This document shows positions 52,808 through 64,000 of a stretch of 64,000 nucleotides of DNA, piece by piece. Source of the DNA: Asterochloris sp. CNOR1 (taxonomy: Eukaryota > Chlorophyta > Trebouxiophyceae > Trebouxiales > Trebouxiaceae); contig OZ017749.1 of NCBI GenBank assembly GCA_963969365.1, positions 2,666,001-2,730,000 on the forward strand, in the 5' to 3' direction. A program made the translations under genes and the position numbers. The first letter of the stretch is position 1. Each line of letters begins with the position of its first letter. A model generated the notes under the pieces. That model was not told the DNA's origin, ran no database searches, and saw only the letters and a list, made by a program, of their open reading frames with translations.

Positions 52808-55800
52808 ATGGCAGGCCCCACAATATTCTCAGACTTCTTCGTGAGCCCTGCTGTGTGCTCCCCGTTAACCTGCTGCTGGCTGCCTCCAATTCCTGCTGTC
52901 ATTGGAGGCCTGCCTGTGCGCACTCATCCCACATATCATTTCACTGCCTACAGGCTGACCCAGATGTTGATGACCTGCTGGCTGATGCCATTTTTGGTGA
53001 GGTGTGCCTTTGCTGCACACACAGCAGGCCACTGCAGCCCTGCTGTGCTGTGTGACGCGTCCAGCACGGTGTCACTTAGCTGCCTAATCAGCGTGAGCCA
53101 TCTGGTCCAGCCTGGCTGCCATGGCAACCCAGTGCAGGCAGGCTTGGCCAGCTGCATGGCCCTGCACAACTAGCGCATGCCTAGTCAGATGCATGCTCTT
53201 GCTGATGTCAGCACACCAGACTTGAAAATGTTGTTCTCGCCACATTGTGTCTGCACAGTGTACATGGGCAACAAGCACGACCTGCAGTCATGCTGTGTAC
53301 TGCCTCTTGAGGCTGTGCCCAGTGTCCACCTGACTGCTGCCCTGCACTGCCTCTACTGCTACCCTGCATGGCGCTGACCCAGGTTGCCGCATGCGGTGTG
53401 CTGCACAGTCTTGCTCTGACCTGCAGCAGGGCTTACTGGCCTGCAGAGGACAGGGGGCACAGCATATACATGTCCATGCTTGTCAGCATTCCGTGTTATG
53501 TTTGGTTGCTATGATCCATGCTAAAAAGCCGCACCGCTTTGATCAAGTGTTCTGCAGAGCAGCCCAGCTGGCACCAGGAGACACCTCTTGGCAGTAATAC
53601 GCCTCCTGACTGCATTCAAGCTGTGCTGGGCAGCTGCTTCCATCATCCAGGCTGCCTGCTGCACAACACTGGGCTGACCAGTTGCCCTCGGCACTGCCTT
53701 GCAGAGTATGAAGAAAGTGAGGAGGATATAGAGTTTGCTGAGGGCGCTGGTCCCCAACGCGGCGGCCGTCGCAGGAGTGGCAGGGCTCCCCGCCGCAGGC
53801 GCAACAGGTGGGAACATAGATCGGTCAAGGCTGACTCACCAGGACATGCGCTGAACGTCATACTGTGTGTGACAGCCACTGTGGAGCGCAATCAAGGCTG
53901 TGCTGTGCGCGCTGTGAGGTTCATGCCAGGCCTGCCTCCTTGCCAGCAACAAGTGCTGCCTGCCGCTGTTGCTAGGCTCCCCAACCGAGCCGTGACGGCC
54001 TCCGGTCAGTGCTGCCTCTCAAGCTGCCTGTGTGGCATTCAATGAACCCTGCATCTGCACTGGAGGCTGCCCATGTGGCTTGCTAAGGTTGCTCTCTAAC
54101 AGAACTGCTGGAGCTGCATGCTTAGGTGTCCACGTAGCAGCTTGTCTGAGTCCAGTGCTGCATGCCTGAGTGCACCAGTTGGCTGGCTCCTGAGTCTGCT
54201 GATCGCCAATGCTGCATGCGCGAGTGCTCTTCACTGGTGAGCCCAGAGTCTGCAGACTGCCATTGCAGGCGTGGCGGGCCTGGCTGGGGTGGCGGGCCCA
54301 GGGCGATCCCTGTGGACCTGATTGAGATGTCAGACAAGTGGGTAGTGCATTGTCATGTCGCGCTCAGCAAGCCACGCAGTCAGCCTGCTGTCAACCATGC
54401 TGAGATGGGACGATCCCTGGCTTCATCGCCTTTAAAAGCACACTTGCCGTCTGCATATGGTGGTCTGTGCGCAGGAGTGGCATCACTGAGTCAACCACTG
54501 GCTCTGGCTGTGCACAGGTGTGCAGTTGCCTTGTGCAGACCTCTCCTTCCTGCCAGGCACCCTATCTAGGCCACCGCTGATCTTACGTCCCACTTCTCTG
54601 CAGGTATGAGCTGAAAGCAGACATCCCTGGGCAGGTGTGCCATCCTTTCTGTGCCTTGTGATGACCTTGCCCTGTGAACTGACCCAGCAAGTGCCTTGTT
54701 GCAGTTAGGGACAGCGGCCCCTCCCCCGCATGCTGCATTGAGCAGAGGGTTGAACAAGCTGCACTGCACCGCGCAGAAACAAAGCCGCAGCCTGCCCTGT
54801 GCTGCGCATCTGCAAGCAGGTTGCGTGGCAACAGCCTGCCTGTCACTGTCATTCTGGCTGCTGCAGACCAAGGAGAAGGTTGTGGTCAAGGTGGATGATG
54901 ACCTGGTGCGCATTGGGGTGGACAGGACCGAGCAGGAGGAGAAGGCAAGGTTGCATGCAGCTGCCCTTCATGGGCGTGAGTGTGTTGCTGCCCCCATCTG
55001 GGGCGACAAGAGGGCGAGACCAGTATGCAGTCTCCTCTGGACTTAGCTGCAGTTTGCTCCCGCTGCCAGTTCGGCTAATGCGTTAAGATTCCCTGTCACC
55101 ATGTTACATCAGCTGCCTGTAGCAGCAAGCAGCAGCATACACCTGCGGCTGACGTCAATCCCTGCTCTGTCGCTGGTCCCTGCCTACAGCTGTGCCTCCT
55201 GCCGCTGCAGGATCCCAACGCTGTGTACCACAGAGGCGAGAGGCCCTCAGGGTGGGTTCTGCATGTGTAGCTGTCTGTTTGCTCAAACAGGTGCTGCTGC
55301 TGGGCTCACTCCACACTTTGCAACAGTCTTGGCTGTGCTGCGTACACATGCTGCGCCCCCTGCCAAGCTCGAGTTGCTGCTTCCATGCCAGCTGTAGCTG
55401 CATGTGCCAACCACACTGGTGTGGTGTCGCTGTGCTTGCCACAGCTGTCCACATCTGCAGCTGCCTGCGCCTGCTGCAGGTATGTGTCCCGGACTATCAG
55501 GATGCCGAAGGATGCAGACCTTGAGAATGTTGAGGTAAGCCAGAGCTGCCACTCTCAGCAACCTGTTACAGCTCACCTGCCAGCAATGTCAGCAGCTGTC
55601 AGAGCTCCTCTGCTGCTTGCTCGTGTCTGGCAAAGCTCATCAAGGCTCACTGCCACAGTATTCAGCCGTAGCCTCGCTTCGTCCGACTCCCCACTGCCTG
55701 CTTGCTGAGTCTGCCGTTTCGCTGTGCCTCACCAACTTTTGCATGTCTGCAGGCAAAGTATGGAAATGGGGTGAGTTGCTGCCTCTGCTAAAGGATGTTG

Positions 55801-56049
55801 CAGCCAGCAGCATGCAGTACTCGCTTGGAAGAATTACCTGCACTGCAGCATGGCATGCAGGAATGTGACGGCTCAGGCAATTCGCCATGCTTGCAGGTGC
55901 TCGTGTTGACTGCTCCCAAGACACAGCCTGCCAAGGTTAGCCCTCCCGGCTGGCCCTTGCATGCATGCTTAGTGGCTGCTACAGTCATTCAACATGGCTC
56001 TTGCTGCCTGCAGCCTGAAGAGAAGGGCAGGCGCATCACCCTGCAGTAG
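52808..56049 (+). CDS. Small heat-shock protein (Hsp20/alpha-crystallin), 11 exons
   Basis: ATP-independent holdase chaperone. Exons: 52808-52840, 52954-52996, 53705-53807, 54269-54337, 54604-54634, 54867-54944, 55211-55251, 55480-55534, 55753-55770, 55897-55935 and 56014-56049. They total 546 nt (181 residues plus TAG), every phase matching. The N-terminus MAGPTIFSDFF is followed by an acidic segment (ADPDVDDLLADAIFGEYEES), a Gly/Arg-rich linker (RRRSGRAPRRRRNR), and then the alpha-crystallin domain: PVDLIEMSDKYELKADIPG, VVVKVDDDLVRIGVDR, NAVYHRGERPSG, YVSRTIRMPKDADLENV, AKYGNGVLVLTAPK (the G-x-L-type motif as GVLVL). A short tail ends RRITLQ; no clear I-x-I motif. Ten introns in a 546-nt message is extreme for this family. 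One exon is 18 nt, one 31 nt, and the intron after 54944 appears to use a GC donor (AAG then GCAAGG). Cellular location is uncertain. Confidence 0.9.
54152..54260 (+). repeat. Two tandem 54-bp units in a heat-shock gene intron
   Basis: CCAGTGCTGCATGCCTGAG at 54152 and CCAATGCTGCATGCGCGAG at 54206. Both continue to a CTG(A/G)(G/T)TCTGC-like block and CG/GC-rich ends. They lie directly upstream of the acceptor at 54269. Confidence 0.75.
55753..55770 (+). other. 18-nt microexon of the small heat-shock gene
   Basis: GCAAAGTATGGAAATGGG encodes AKYGNG, the loop just before the GVLVL strand. It is bounded by a TCTGCAG acceptor and a GTGAGT donor. It is required to keep the domain and the frame between exons 55480-55534 and 55897-55935. 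Confidence 0.85.
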
Positions 56050-56807
56050 ACTACCACCTGCAGTGCTTCATCGATGACTGCAGTCATTCACCACCTGCCC
56101 TCCAACCTATGCATGCAATTATGAAAGAACATACTGCAAAGCTGTAACCGTCAGCAAAGGAATGCTTCAGTCATCTGTGTGGGGTTGCTGGGCACAGGTG
56201 ATGGATCTCACAGGTCTTGGGGTGGTTTGTCATGCTTCAAGGTGGAGCTACAGGCGTTCCCACGGGCGAAACAACGGGAATTTCGATTTGCGTTCCTTCT
56301 GCTGCTCTAGAACCACATGAACCACAACTCGGCAATCTAATGCTCGCAGCTTTTGTGTGGCAAGGCAGCCCGAGCATGCATCTTTGGTGAGCACAGGTGC
56401 CAGGCAGGCTCAAGCATGAAGCCCTGTTGCCCACGCAGCAGAGCACGGCAATGCTGACAGACTGAGCTGCAGAGACACCCAAGCAGGCTGAAACCTTTTA
56501 CATTGACATGTGATGGCAGCAGGCTGCCTCTGACAGCCGAATGTTTGTTGGAACCAGGCTTGGCAGCCGCCAAGCATGAGCACAGATAGGCGGCCTGCAA
56601 CTCACAACAGCAGGAGGCAAAAACTTGCACAACTGCAACGAAATACTACAGAGCAGACAGACAAAAAGGGATGGCCAAAGATGGGCCAGGGATGGGTACC
56701 ATCAGGAGGAGCATAGCTGCCCCTGGCGAAGTGGGCGCCAGGAAGCTCCTCATGTCGATGGGCCGTCCCCCTCCAAGCATGTCCGCGCCAGCCACCTCAG
56801 AGCCGCG
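56050..56807. other. Convergent 3' region between heat-shock gene and PRP40
   Basis: No coding segment supported on either strand; presumably the two 3' UTRs. Confidence 0.5.
56143..56147 (+). terminator. TGTAA polyadenylation signal candidate
   Basis: TGTAA lies 94 nt after the heat-shock gene stop. TGTAA is the usual poly(A) signal of chlorophytes. A five-base motif is weak evidence by itself. Confidence 0.3.
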
Positions 56808-59800
56808 TCAGAGCTCCCCAGCTTCCCTCAACTCCATGTCCCGGCCAGCTCTGTGCTTGGACTTGGCAGGGGACTCGGGGCGTTGCTCATCCCTGCGGGC
56901 ACAGTTGCAGATGTTCTTCAGAAAGGTTGCTCTGCAGACCATGTGGCCGCTCGTCCTGCAGGCAGCGATGGCGCCACCATCACTGGGTGCATACCTGCTG
57001 CTTCACACTAGCCTTACACAATGACACCTCCCCTCTAGAAGACAAGCTTCAGAAAGCAATCTCAGCAGGTGCCCCAGCCCGGTGTGCAGTGATGTGTACC
57101 TTGGACCGGCGGCGCATGCGTTGATTGCTTCCCGAGGCCGCTTGCTGCTGATAGTTGACTCCCAAAGGACCGTCAAACGGCACCAATGCTCAGACTGCCA
57201 GGGACAGACAACCAGGCAAACCTGTTGTCACCCTCCATGGGGACGTCTTCATCAGCAACACCCCCTGGCGGCCCGGGGAGCTGGGAGTCCTCCTTGGGCT
57301 CCCTGTCCTCCTTCTCATGACGGTGGCGCTTGCTGGCTCGCCGCTCATCGCGACCCTCGTCATCTGAGTCTGGGCTATCCCGCCTGCAAGAGTCAGGTGT
57401 CCACTCAGTGAGGTATTGAGCAGACCTGGGCATTGATGCAGGACCAGCCCAGGTGAGCAGCCCAAGGCGGGCAGGTTGCAGCCACCAAGGCACTCAGCCT
57501 GCCAAATTTGCAGCTGCAGCGCACAGCCGCAAAGGGCTGACAGCACCACAACATGTGGTCAAGGCAAGTGGTGGTCAAGGCATGTGGTCAATTTATGCGC
57601 AAGCCCAGCCTAAATGGATTGAGCAGCCTAGTAAAACCTTACATATTTGAGCTACTTCATCAGCAGGCTCTGCTCGATTTTGTCCTGCTTGCAGTCACCT
57701 GAATAGCAGTCCAGTGCAGGCCACATGCATTGACACATCACCCTGCTAGTTGCTGTGCTGGTGGTGACATTCCCCCTTGCCCTGGTTGCAGTTGCTGTGG
57801 CCTGCCTGAGCAGTGCTGTAGCAGCCACTCATCTGCACAGGACCCAGTGCGCAGTGGCCACTCACCTCTTCGAATTGCTGTGTCGGTGGCTCTTCTCCTT
57901 CTTATGCCGCTTGCGGTCGCGGTCACGATCCCGGTCCTTGTCCTTCTTACTCTCCTTCCTGGAATGATGCCGCAAGTCCTCCTTCTCACGATCCCTTTCT
58001 TTCTCGCGCAAGTGCGTCATGAACTCATCAAATGCCGCCAGGCGGGCTTGCTCAGACTCCACCTGCAGGTGTACAGGTATGCTGACTGGTACTGGCGGCT
58101 GCTGGCCCCATTGCAAGGTGGTCTCTGCCTGCAGGCCTGACAGCAGCAGTGTGCAGCTGTTGTCATCGGCTTGACCTACAGGGGGCACACAAAATGTGCT
58201 GGTTGCTGCTTCTCTGCCACCTCCATGACGACGCCAGGTAAGCCTACCCTGACTCTACCTAAAAACGCACAGGGTTCAGGAAGACAACCCGTCAAGGAGT
58301 TTCATTTGTAGCTGGATGGTCAAAGAGACCCCAGGCTCTCCTCAGCACACACCATGTGCAGCAGCAGCAAGCAGCTGCCAAGGCCAGGGCTATCTCCTGC
58401 ACCACTCTGCAGTGCAGTCTGTGGGCAGGCCCGCCTCATCAAGTGGCAGCAATGCTCCACTGCTCTTCACGCACATGTCACTGCACTGCAGTGCACAGCG
58501 CCCATTGCCTTGGAGGAGGGGTCAGACTCCAGCTCCCTCTCAGTTTCACAGGTCGCTGCAGTGCATAGCGCTTTTTGCGAAGACTGATACTCCAAGCGAT
58601 GCTGATGTCAATGCACAATCTGCTGCCCTGCAGTGCAAAGCGCTCACCGCCTTGAAGGAGGGCTCAGACTCCAGCTCCTGTTTGACATCCTCCCAGCTGC
58701 TGTCTGCCCGAATGGAGCGAGAGTGGCGTAGCAGACGCACAAAGTCATCGCGCGCCAGGGAGCGCTTCTTCTCGTCCCGCACAGCTTTGTCCTTGGCCTT
58801 GCCCAGCTGCTCCTCAAAGAACAGCTCCCTGCACCCATGAATGTTGTGGATGCCCAGCTATTTTGCAAGGACAGCTGCCTACAGGCAAGATCGTGTCAAT
58901 GACTTTTCGTCCAGCTGCTCCTGACAAAGATCTTTGAAGCACAGACATGTGCTTCCATTCTTGCAATGGGGCAGAATGCAAGGGTGGTAAGGCCATGCAG
59001 CTGATCCTGGAGGACATGCTGCCAGCAGGCAAGTGTCATAACAGTCAGGTCTGTGCATGCCTAAATGAGGACCTATCCTCAGCACACAGCTGCGTGTGTG
59101 TGTGTGCATATATGACAAAGCAGCCAATGGACTTTTGGCAAGGGACATAAAAGCAAAATCCACCTGTCTGGCTTTACCCTAGCACACACTCCAGCAAACT
59201 GAACATGAGTAGCGCTGCATGTAAGCTTGCACCAGAGGCATAGCACAGGCACAAAGGCAAGGCAGGGTCAGCTACAGCAAAGATTTGCAGGATGTGCCTG
59301 CAAAGGCGCTCACTTGTGTGTGGTAGGCACAGCCTCCCACTCCTCCACAGCCTTCTCTTGAAGGGCCGTCGCAAAGTCTTCATAGGTACTATCCACAGTG
59401 ACGTCTAGCTCGTGCTGCTTCAGCAGGTCCTTCAACTTGGACCTGCAGAAGAGACTACTTAATTGCACCACGTTGCTGCTCTCTGGAATGTTGAGGCTGA
59501 CATGCAGTCATGAAGCCAAAGCGCCTCTTGCAGTTCAAGTCATCAAACATACGAAGTGATACTCAAAGCATCATGTCAGCTCAGCCTGGCAGTAAGCAAG
59601 CCAGCATTGAGCACTTCCAGGTCCTCGGCACTTCCAAAAGCTAGACAACAAGCTTCCCTCATGTTCTACCATGCATGGTCACACATTCCTGTGCAGCTCA
59701 GCCTGACACCTGACACCACTTAATTGTCTTCCTCATACTGCAATAGACATACGTAATTGCATGGCAAGTCAGCCCAGCGCTATATGTAAAGTGCAGCCCA

Positions 59801-62800
59801 ACAGGCCACCTGACTCACTTGTGGGCCTCTTCCTACACCGGTGGCCGCAGCCTGCGCCCTTGCAGGCCAGCACTCACCTGTCTGCCTCATACAGCTTCTC
59901 CACCTCCTCCAGGATGTCGTGGAACAGGTCCTTAGGCCGCGCCCCAGACGAGTTCTTCTCCACAGCCTTCAGCAGCTCATTGCCATCCAGAGAGGGCAAG
60001 TATTCCTGCACGGCATTGCAGCAATGGTTGCTCGGCGCAGCATACAAGATCAGGCAAGGGAACAGCATACAGACACTGAGGCGGCAATAGCGCAGTCACA
60101 GCAGCAACCCGATCTGAACCTCCACAATGAGTGCCTGATCTGTAGGGCTTCAGCATGTAGCAGCAGGACTCAATGATCAGCGTGCTGAAGAAACAATGCG
60201 CCGGCAATGGCTGCAGGCACCCGCCAGTGCCATCTTGGACTTGACGAAGCCCGTAACCTAACCAGAGAGTAAATGCTTCATTCAGCTCCTGCACAGGCAT
60301 CAGCAGCAACGCACCCGCCAGCGCATTTTGGGCTTGATGAAGCCCTGGTCCCTATGCTCCCGCAGGAGTGCCTCAAACTTTTGCCGGTTGACCTTCTCTT
60401 GTGCCTTCTTCTCCAGGCGGGCACGCTCCTTCTCCTCAGCCTCAGCCTTATCCAGCTCCCTGCAGGACAGGTGGACCCCTAGTGTATGCAGGCATGCAGA
60501 GTGCCATGGGATAGCTGCAGAGCGGCAGGCCTACATAGGATCCTCTGGAGGCTGAATGCAGGCTGCTCTAGAGAAGTGGAAAAGATCTGCCCCTGCGCAG
60601 CTTGCCGCACGAGTCAGCTTCTTTCTGTCCAGGTCAAGCAATGTGCACCTTTCCCTATACAGGTCAGACTGAAGAGCCCTGTTGGGTGTGGCTTCCCACA
60701 GCAGTGGGCAGCTCTGTTCCCAGCAGCACTTGGCAACCCAGCAGGCAGCGCCACTGGCCGGCAGGTACAAAACTGCCCACAACCCCATTCTGTAGACCAC
60801 CCCTGGCAGCTGCCTCTGTGTACACTTACTGCCAGTCATACTGGGAGCTGACAGCTCTGCCCCCCTCATGTTTTGCAGGAAACGCCTGCAGACTGTACGC
60901 ATGTCCAGTGCACGCTGGCGGTCACAGCTCACGTTCATAGCTGGAGGCACCCCAAGCGCTGCCCACCTCATGTAGGCGTCAAAGGCCTCCAGCCGGTCGA
61001 GCTTGCCCAGCGCCTCATATTCTTCCTCCCCCTCCAGCTTGGTCATGGCCTTGCGCCAGGTTACGCCCGCCTGCAGGCAAAGCGCACCTTGCCATCAGCT
61101 GGTGGAGCGCATGCAGCTTCGTGCCTGGAGCTTGCACAATGTTAGATGAGTGGGCATGGTCCACACAGAACCAGCCCTATAAGCACAAAGTTTTTCGGTC
61201 AGCCAGCAAAGAGTCACCTGAAGATGGAGATGAGGCCTGTATCAGCCCCAGGAGTCAGGCTGTTACCTAAAGGACTCGTTCCCCCAAAGCACCACTGTTC
61301 GCAGGGGGACACAGCACAGCATTGACCTAGGCACGCACAGGAAGGTGCCATTGAGTTCTTGATATTAACGCGCATGCCACGGTTACCTTTCAAGGCCCTG
61401 GTTTCCTGAGAATGCAATTGGTTTCAGGGGTAGTCCCACCTTGATGGCAGGCATCTCCCTCATCAGGTCAGTGAAGGCGGCCATCTTGCGCTTGCGCTCT
61501 GCCTTCTCCTCTGCGCGGCGCCGCCTATCGCGCTCCTTCAAATGCTCCAAGAACATCTCCTCACGCTCAGACGAAGAAGTGATGGCCTGCGGCATTCAGG
61601 AAGGCAGACCTTGAGTCAGCAGCCTCTCTTGCAAGCCATTAGGTGTGCAGAGCTCTGAGGAGGTGTTGGCCTCTCAGCTCAGCAGGGGCAACAACTTTGA
61701 CCAGCAGAGTCAAGGGTGCCCACACAAGCAGGAAATGGTGTGAAGCAGGTGGCCAAGTAGGCACCCTTCTGAAATGTCAGCAGGCCATGTGGTGTCCGGC
61801 AAGCCTGGCCAAGCAGCTGCATTAGGTGCGCAGAGATTGCATTTGGACAGCAGCTGTGGCATGGTTTCTTTTGGCAGAAATGCAATTGCTCTTAGCTTGA
61901 TGCCGGCCAACAATTGGGCTGATGCTCACCTGTCAGCGAGGGCAAGGGTCCTCTGCGGGCCAAGCGGCATGTGTGCCTCAAGGAAGTAGAGGCAGTACAC
62001 AAAAAAACTGTGCTGGAGCTGGAGCTCACCTGCCAGCGGGGGTCGTCCTCAAAGAGCTCTTTGACCTGGGAGAAGCGCATGTTGCGTGTGATGGCCTTGC
62101 TCTCGTCCAGCATGGTCTCAAAGTCCTGCAGCAGCAACTGCGAGGTGAGATTGTGTCATGTGGGGGGGCCCTTAGGACTTGAATCAATCTTTGTGCTAGC
62201 AGCTCTATTGCTGCTGGGCATATGACAGGGAGCCAGACAAGCCTCTGAGTGTGCAAACACCACCTTTGTGTAGCCTGCACATTGCACCTGGCTATCTCAA
62301 CATCATGTTCAAAGGAAGGTGCACGTGTTCGAACACAGCATCTCCTTCACCCTCGCAGCTGCCAGATTGCACAACCTGCCACCTGGCAGGTCACCTGCCT
62401 TGGCTTTGTCGCCGTCACCATACTGTCAGAAGCCACCGACGGGGCAGCAGGCAGTCATTGCTACATTTGCCAGGACCTGACATGGGCGACTTGAGCCTGA
62501 AACACATCCAAGATAAATGGGCACCAGAAAGGCTTCCTCTCTGCTCGCCGAACCTCCTTGGACTTCTTTATCTTCATGCGCTCCTCCTCCTTCTCAAACT
62601 TCTTACGCTGCTGTAGATACTCATTGAAGCACTGCTTCTTCTCCCCCAGCGATTTGAGCGCCTTATAACGCCGGTCGTTGATGATCAGGCGCATTGCATT
62701 CTCCCAAGACCAGTCGCTGCCCACGCCTTTGCTGGTCAGCAGCTCCTTGAATGCGTCTTTTGCCTCTTCCTGCAGGGCGCAGCGCCAGCAATCTCAGTTC

Positions 62801-64000
62801 AAACGTCACCAGGACATTGGAGGGCCCCCCTGCACAGCAGTAAAACCTTGCAGACCTGAGCACACCACAGCCGTTGTTGGTCAGCAGCACCTTGAGAAAG
62901 CCTTTGCTCTTTGCACAGGACTGCTCACGAGAGCAGGCTGCTGCAAGTTTTTAGGAGATTCCAGTCCCAGGGTTTGTGGCACTGCTGCTGTGCTCTTCAA
63001 GCAGCTACCCTTGAAGCCCCTCAATGAGGCTCAAAGATGCCTCCACCACTGCCATCACCCCCAATGCAAGTTGGCCCTTATCTGGTTGCCTGGGCGCCTT
63101 CCTGGCCACTGCCAACCACGGCCTCCTGGCTACCCATCTAGGACAGTGTAGGTGTACTGCAGCTGGCACAACATAGTGGTCCTCACTAATGAGCACTGCC
63201 CCTGGGCTGCTCACGTTGGAGGAGTGCGTGTGCGTGTGCATTGTATGCAGCACAACCCACTGTATGTCACTACCGCTGCTGCCCCTCATCTTACACAGTC
63301 CAGCGTAAGCGAGTGCTGGCCCCTGCCTTGGAGGTCAAGATATTAGCTGCAAACCTTGATGGACGAGGTGCACTGTGCACAATTCCATGTGAATTACTAC
63401 CGCCGCTCCTCAACTGACTCACCACTGTGCTTGCCAGAAACCCTAACCTCCTCACCTTGGTGGAGTACATAAACTTGTCATCCTCCTCTTTGGTTTGCAC
63501 CTTCCCCAGCTCTCCCTCCACAGTGTTAATGACAGGGCCGCTGGGGAACACTGGCTCTGCCTTCACACCATTGGCCTGCTCCGCCTTGACCCCTGCAGTT
63601 GCGCCGGCAGCTCCTGCAGCCGTCGCAGCCGCCGCCGCCCTTGCAGCCACAGCTGCGGCGGCCACAGCCTTTGCCTGCACCGTGGGAGTATCACTTTTAT
63701 TATGAGCTGTGTACAAAAGACATTGGCAGGCGCCCTTGCTACCTGCGCAGCCACAGCAGCTGCTACCATAGCCGTGGCCTGCACATGCCCCTTGTCGGTT
63801 TGTTGAGAGGCCAGTGCCTTGTATAGGCATGTAGCTTGGTTGCAGCTGTTGTTTATCCCAGCTCTGGACACCCCAAGCACACACCTAGAACAGCGTACCT
63901 GTGCGGCAGCAGCTGCAGCCTCTGCGTCCTCCAGCTCCTTGGGCTTGACCCACCGGCTCTCCTACAGCAGCAGGCAGGGGCGTTGCTGTCATGCAGAATG
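56808..64000 (-). CDS. PRP40: Pre-mRNA-processing factor PRP40, FF-domain protein (N-terminus beyond window)
   Basis: U1 snRNP-associated factor bridging 5' splice site, branch-point proteins and the polymerase tail. Exons in coding order: 63961-63899 ([19 protein letters not shown], the end of a WW region), 63674-63456 (Ala-rich, then [11 protein letters not shown]), 62769 to about 62530 (FF1: [30 protein letters not shown]), 62124-62030 ([28 protein letters not shown]), 61586-61440 ([18 protein letters not shown]), 61070-60967 ([18 protein letters not shown]), 60459-60315 ([20 protein letters not shown]), 60005-59878 ([18 protein letters not shown]), 59442-59314 ([22 protein letters not shown]), 58828-58648 ([23 protein letters not shown]), 58062-57866 ([19 protein letters not shown], then a Lys/Asp/Arg-rich [16 protein letters not shown] tail), 57383-57232 ([22 protein letters not shown]) and a provisional last exon 56892-56808 ([22 protein letters not shown], stop). 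The repeated FF pattern with charged linkers is diagnostic. The last junction does not fit in phase, so a small exon is probably missed. Confidence 0.93.
58486..58610 (-). repeat. Two decayed copies of PRP40 exon 58828-58648 3' edge
   Basis: On the + strand GTGCA(A/C/T)AGCG starts at 58491, 58561 and 58633 (spacings 70 and 72 bp). The intact edge continues CCTTGAAGGAGGGCTCAGAC; the copy at 58486-58540 continues CCTTGGAGGAGGGGTCAGAC and CAGCTCC; the middle copy is weaker. Confidence 0.85.
60217..60256 (-). repeat. Decayed copy of PRP40 exon 60459-60315 3' edge with donor
   Basis: + strand GCACCCGCCAG starts at 60217 and 60311, 94 bp apart; both continue to CTTGA(C/T)GAAGCCC. On the sense strand the real edge reads FIKPKMRWR at a GGGTGC donor; the copy reads FVKSKMALA at GGGTGC, so the donor motif is retained. 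Confidence 0.9.

Noticed and set aside
56671-57024. 117-codon plus-strand ORF near the PRP40 3' end
   Set aside because: Antisense to the Lys/Arg/Glu-rich terminal PRP40 exon (56892-56808); no family resemblance.

Overview
This window is nuclear DNA from an intron-dense eukaryote, most likely a green alga (Chlorophyta, probably trebouxiophyte-like). Open reading frames are short and interrupted. Protein-family signatures only become continuous when fragments are joined across introns that almost always start GTGAG/GTGGG and end CTGCAG. The gene content fits a photosynthetic eukaryote of the green lineage: a plant-type NAD-malic enzyme, a plant-style fused HisI-HisE with a transit-peptide-like N-terminus, a type I IPP isomerase, ATE1, PRP40 and a DCAF6-type WD40 protein. 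The species itself cannot be read from the sequence. Exon boundaries given here were worked out by hand from splice motifs, frame continuity and family motifs.

Layout, left to right: NAD-type malic enzyme (+, 235-5926, 5' exon missing or unrecognised); alpha/beta-hydrolase epoxide hydrolase (-, 9743-6154); secreted GH43 glycosidase (+, 10915-14577); DCAF6-like WD40 protein with a very large disordered insertion (-, 24101-15244); a long coiled-coil protein with a disordered tail, divergent from it (+, 24235-32180); a second coiled-coil protein with a hydrophobic anchor (-, about 35286-33417); a rhodanese-domain protein (+, 35465-37061); bifunctional histidine enzyme HisIE (+, 37286-39474); IPP isomerase (-, about 41225-39609); an unrecognised acidic/low-complexity protein (+, about 41936-45055); an unrecognised small protein (-, 47165-45685); arginyl-tRNA-protein transferase ATE1 (-, 51922 to about 47848); a small heat-shock protein in eleven tiny exons (+, 52808-56049); and splicing factor PRP40 (-, running off the right edge, ending at 56808). 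These are independent housekeeping, metabolic and regulatory genes in alternating orientation, with no operon logic. Neighbours commonly share short convergent 3' ends or compact divergent promoters.

The most unusual signal is structural. In at least ten places an exon edge (its last or first 30-70 nt plus the adjoining splice site) recurs once to four times as decayed, same-orientation tandem copies inside the adjacent intron, with spacings of about 55-170 bp. The clearest cases are the malic enzyme (515-640 and 2285-2335), the epoxide hydrolase (7544-7615), the + coiled-coil gene (26490-26880), the - coiled-coil gene (33888-34760, copies on both sides of one exon), IPP isomerase (a 62-63 bp array at 40120-40380), ATE1 (49083-49140) and PRP40 (58486-58610 and 60217-60256). 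Many copies keep a splice-site-like motif but carry stops. This looks like recurrent local tandem duplication across splice junctions, a plausible route for intron growth or intron birth, and is the main candidate for something undescribed here.
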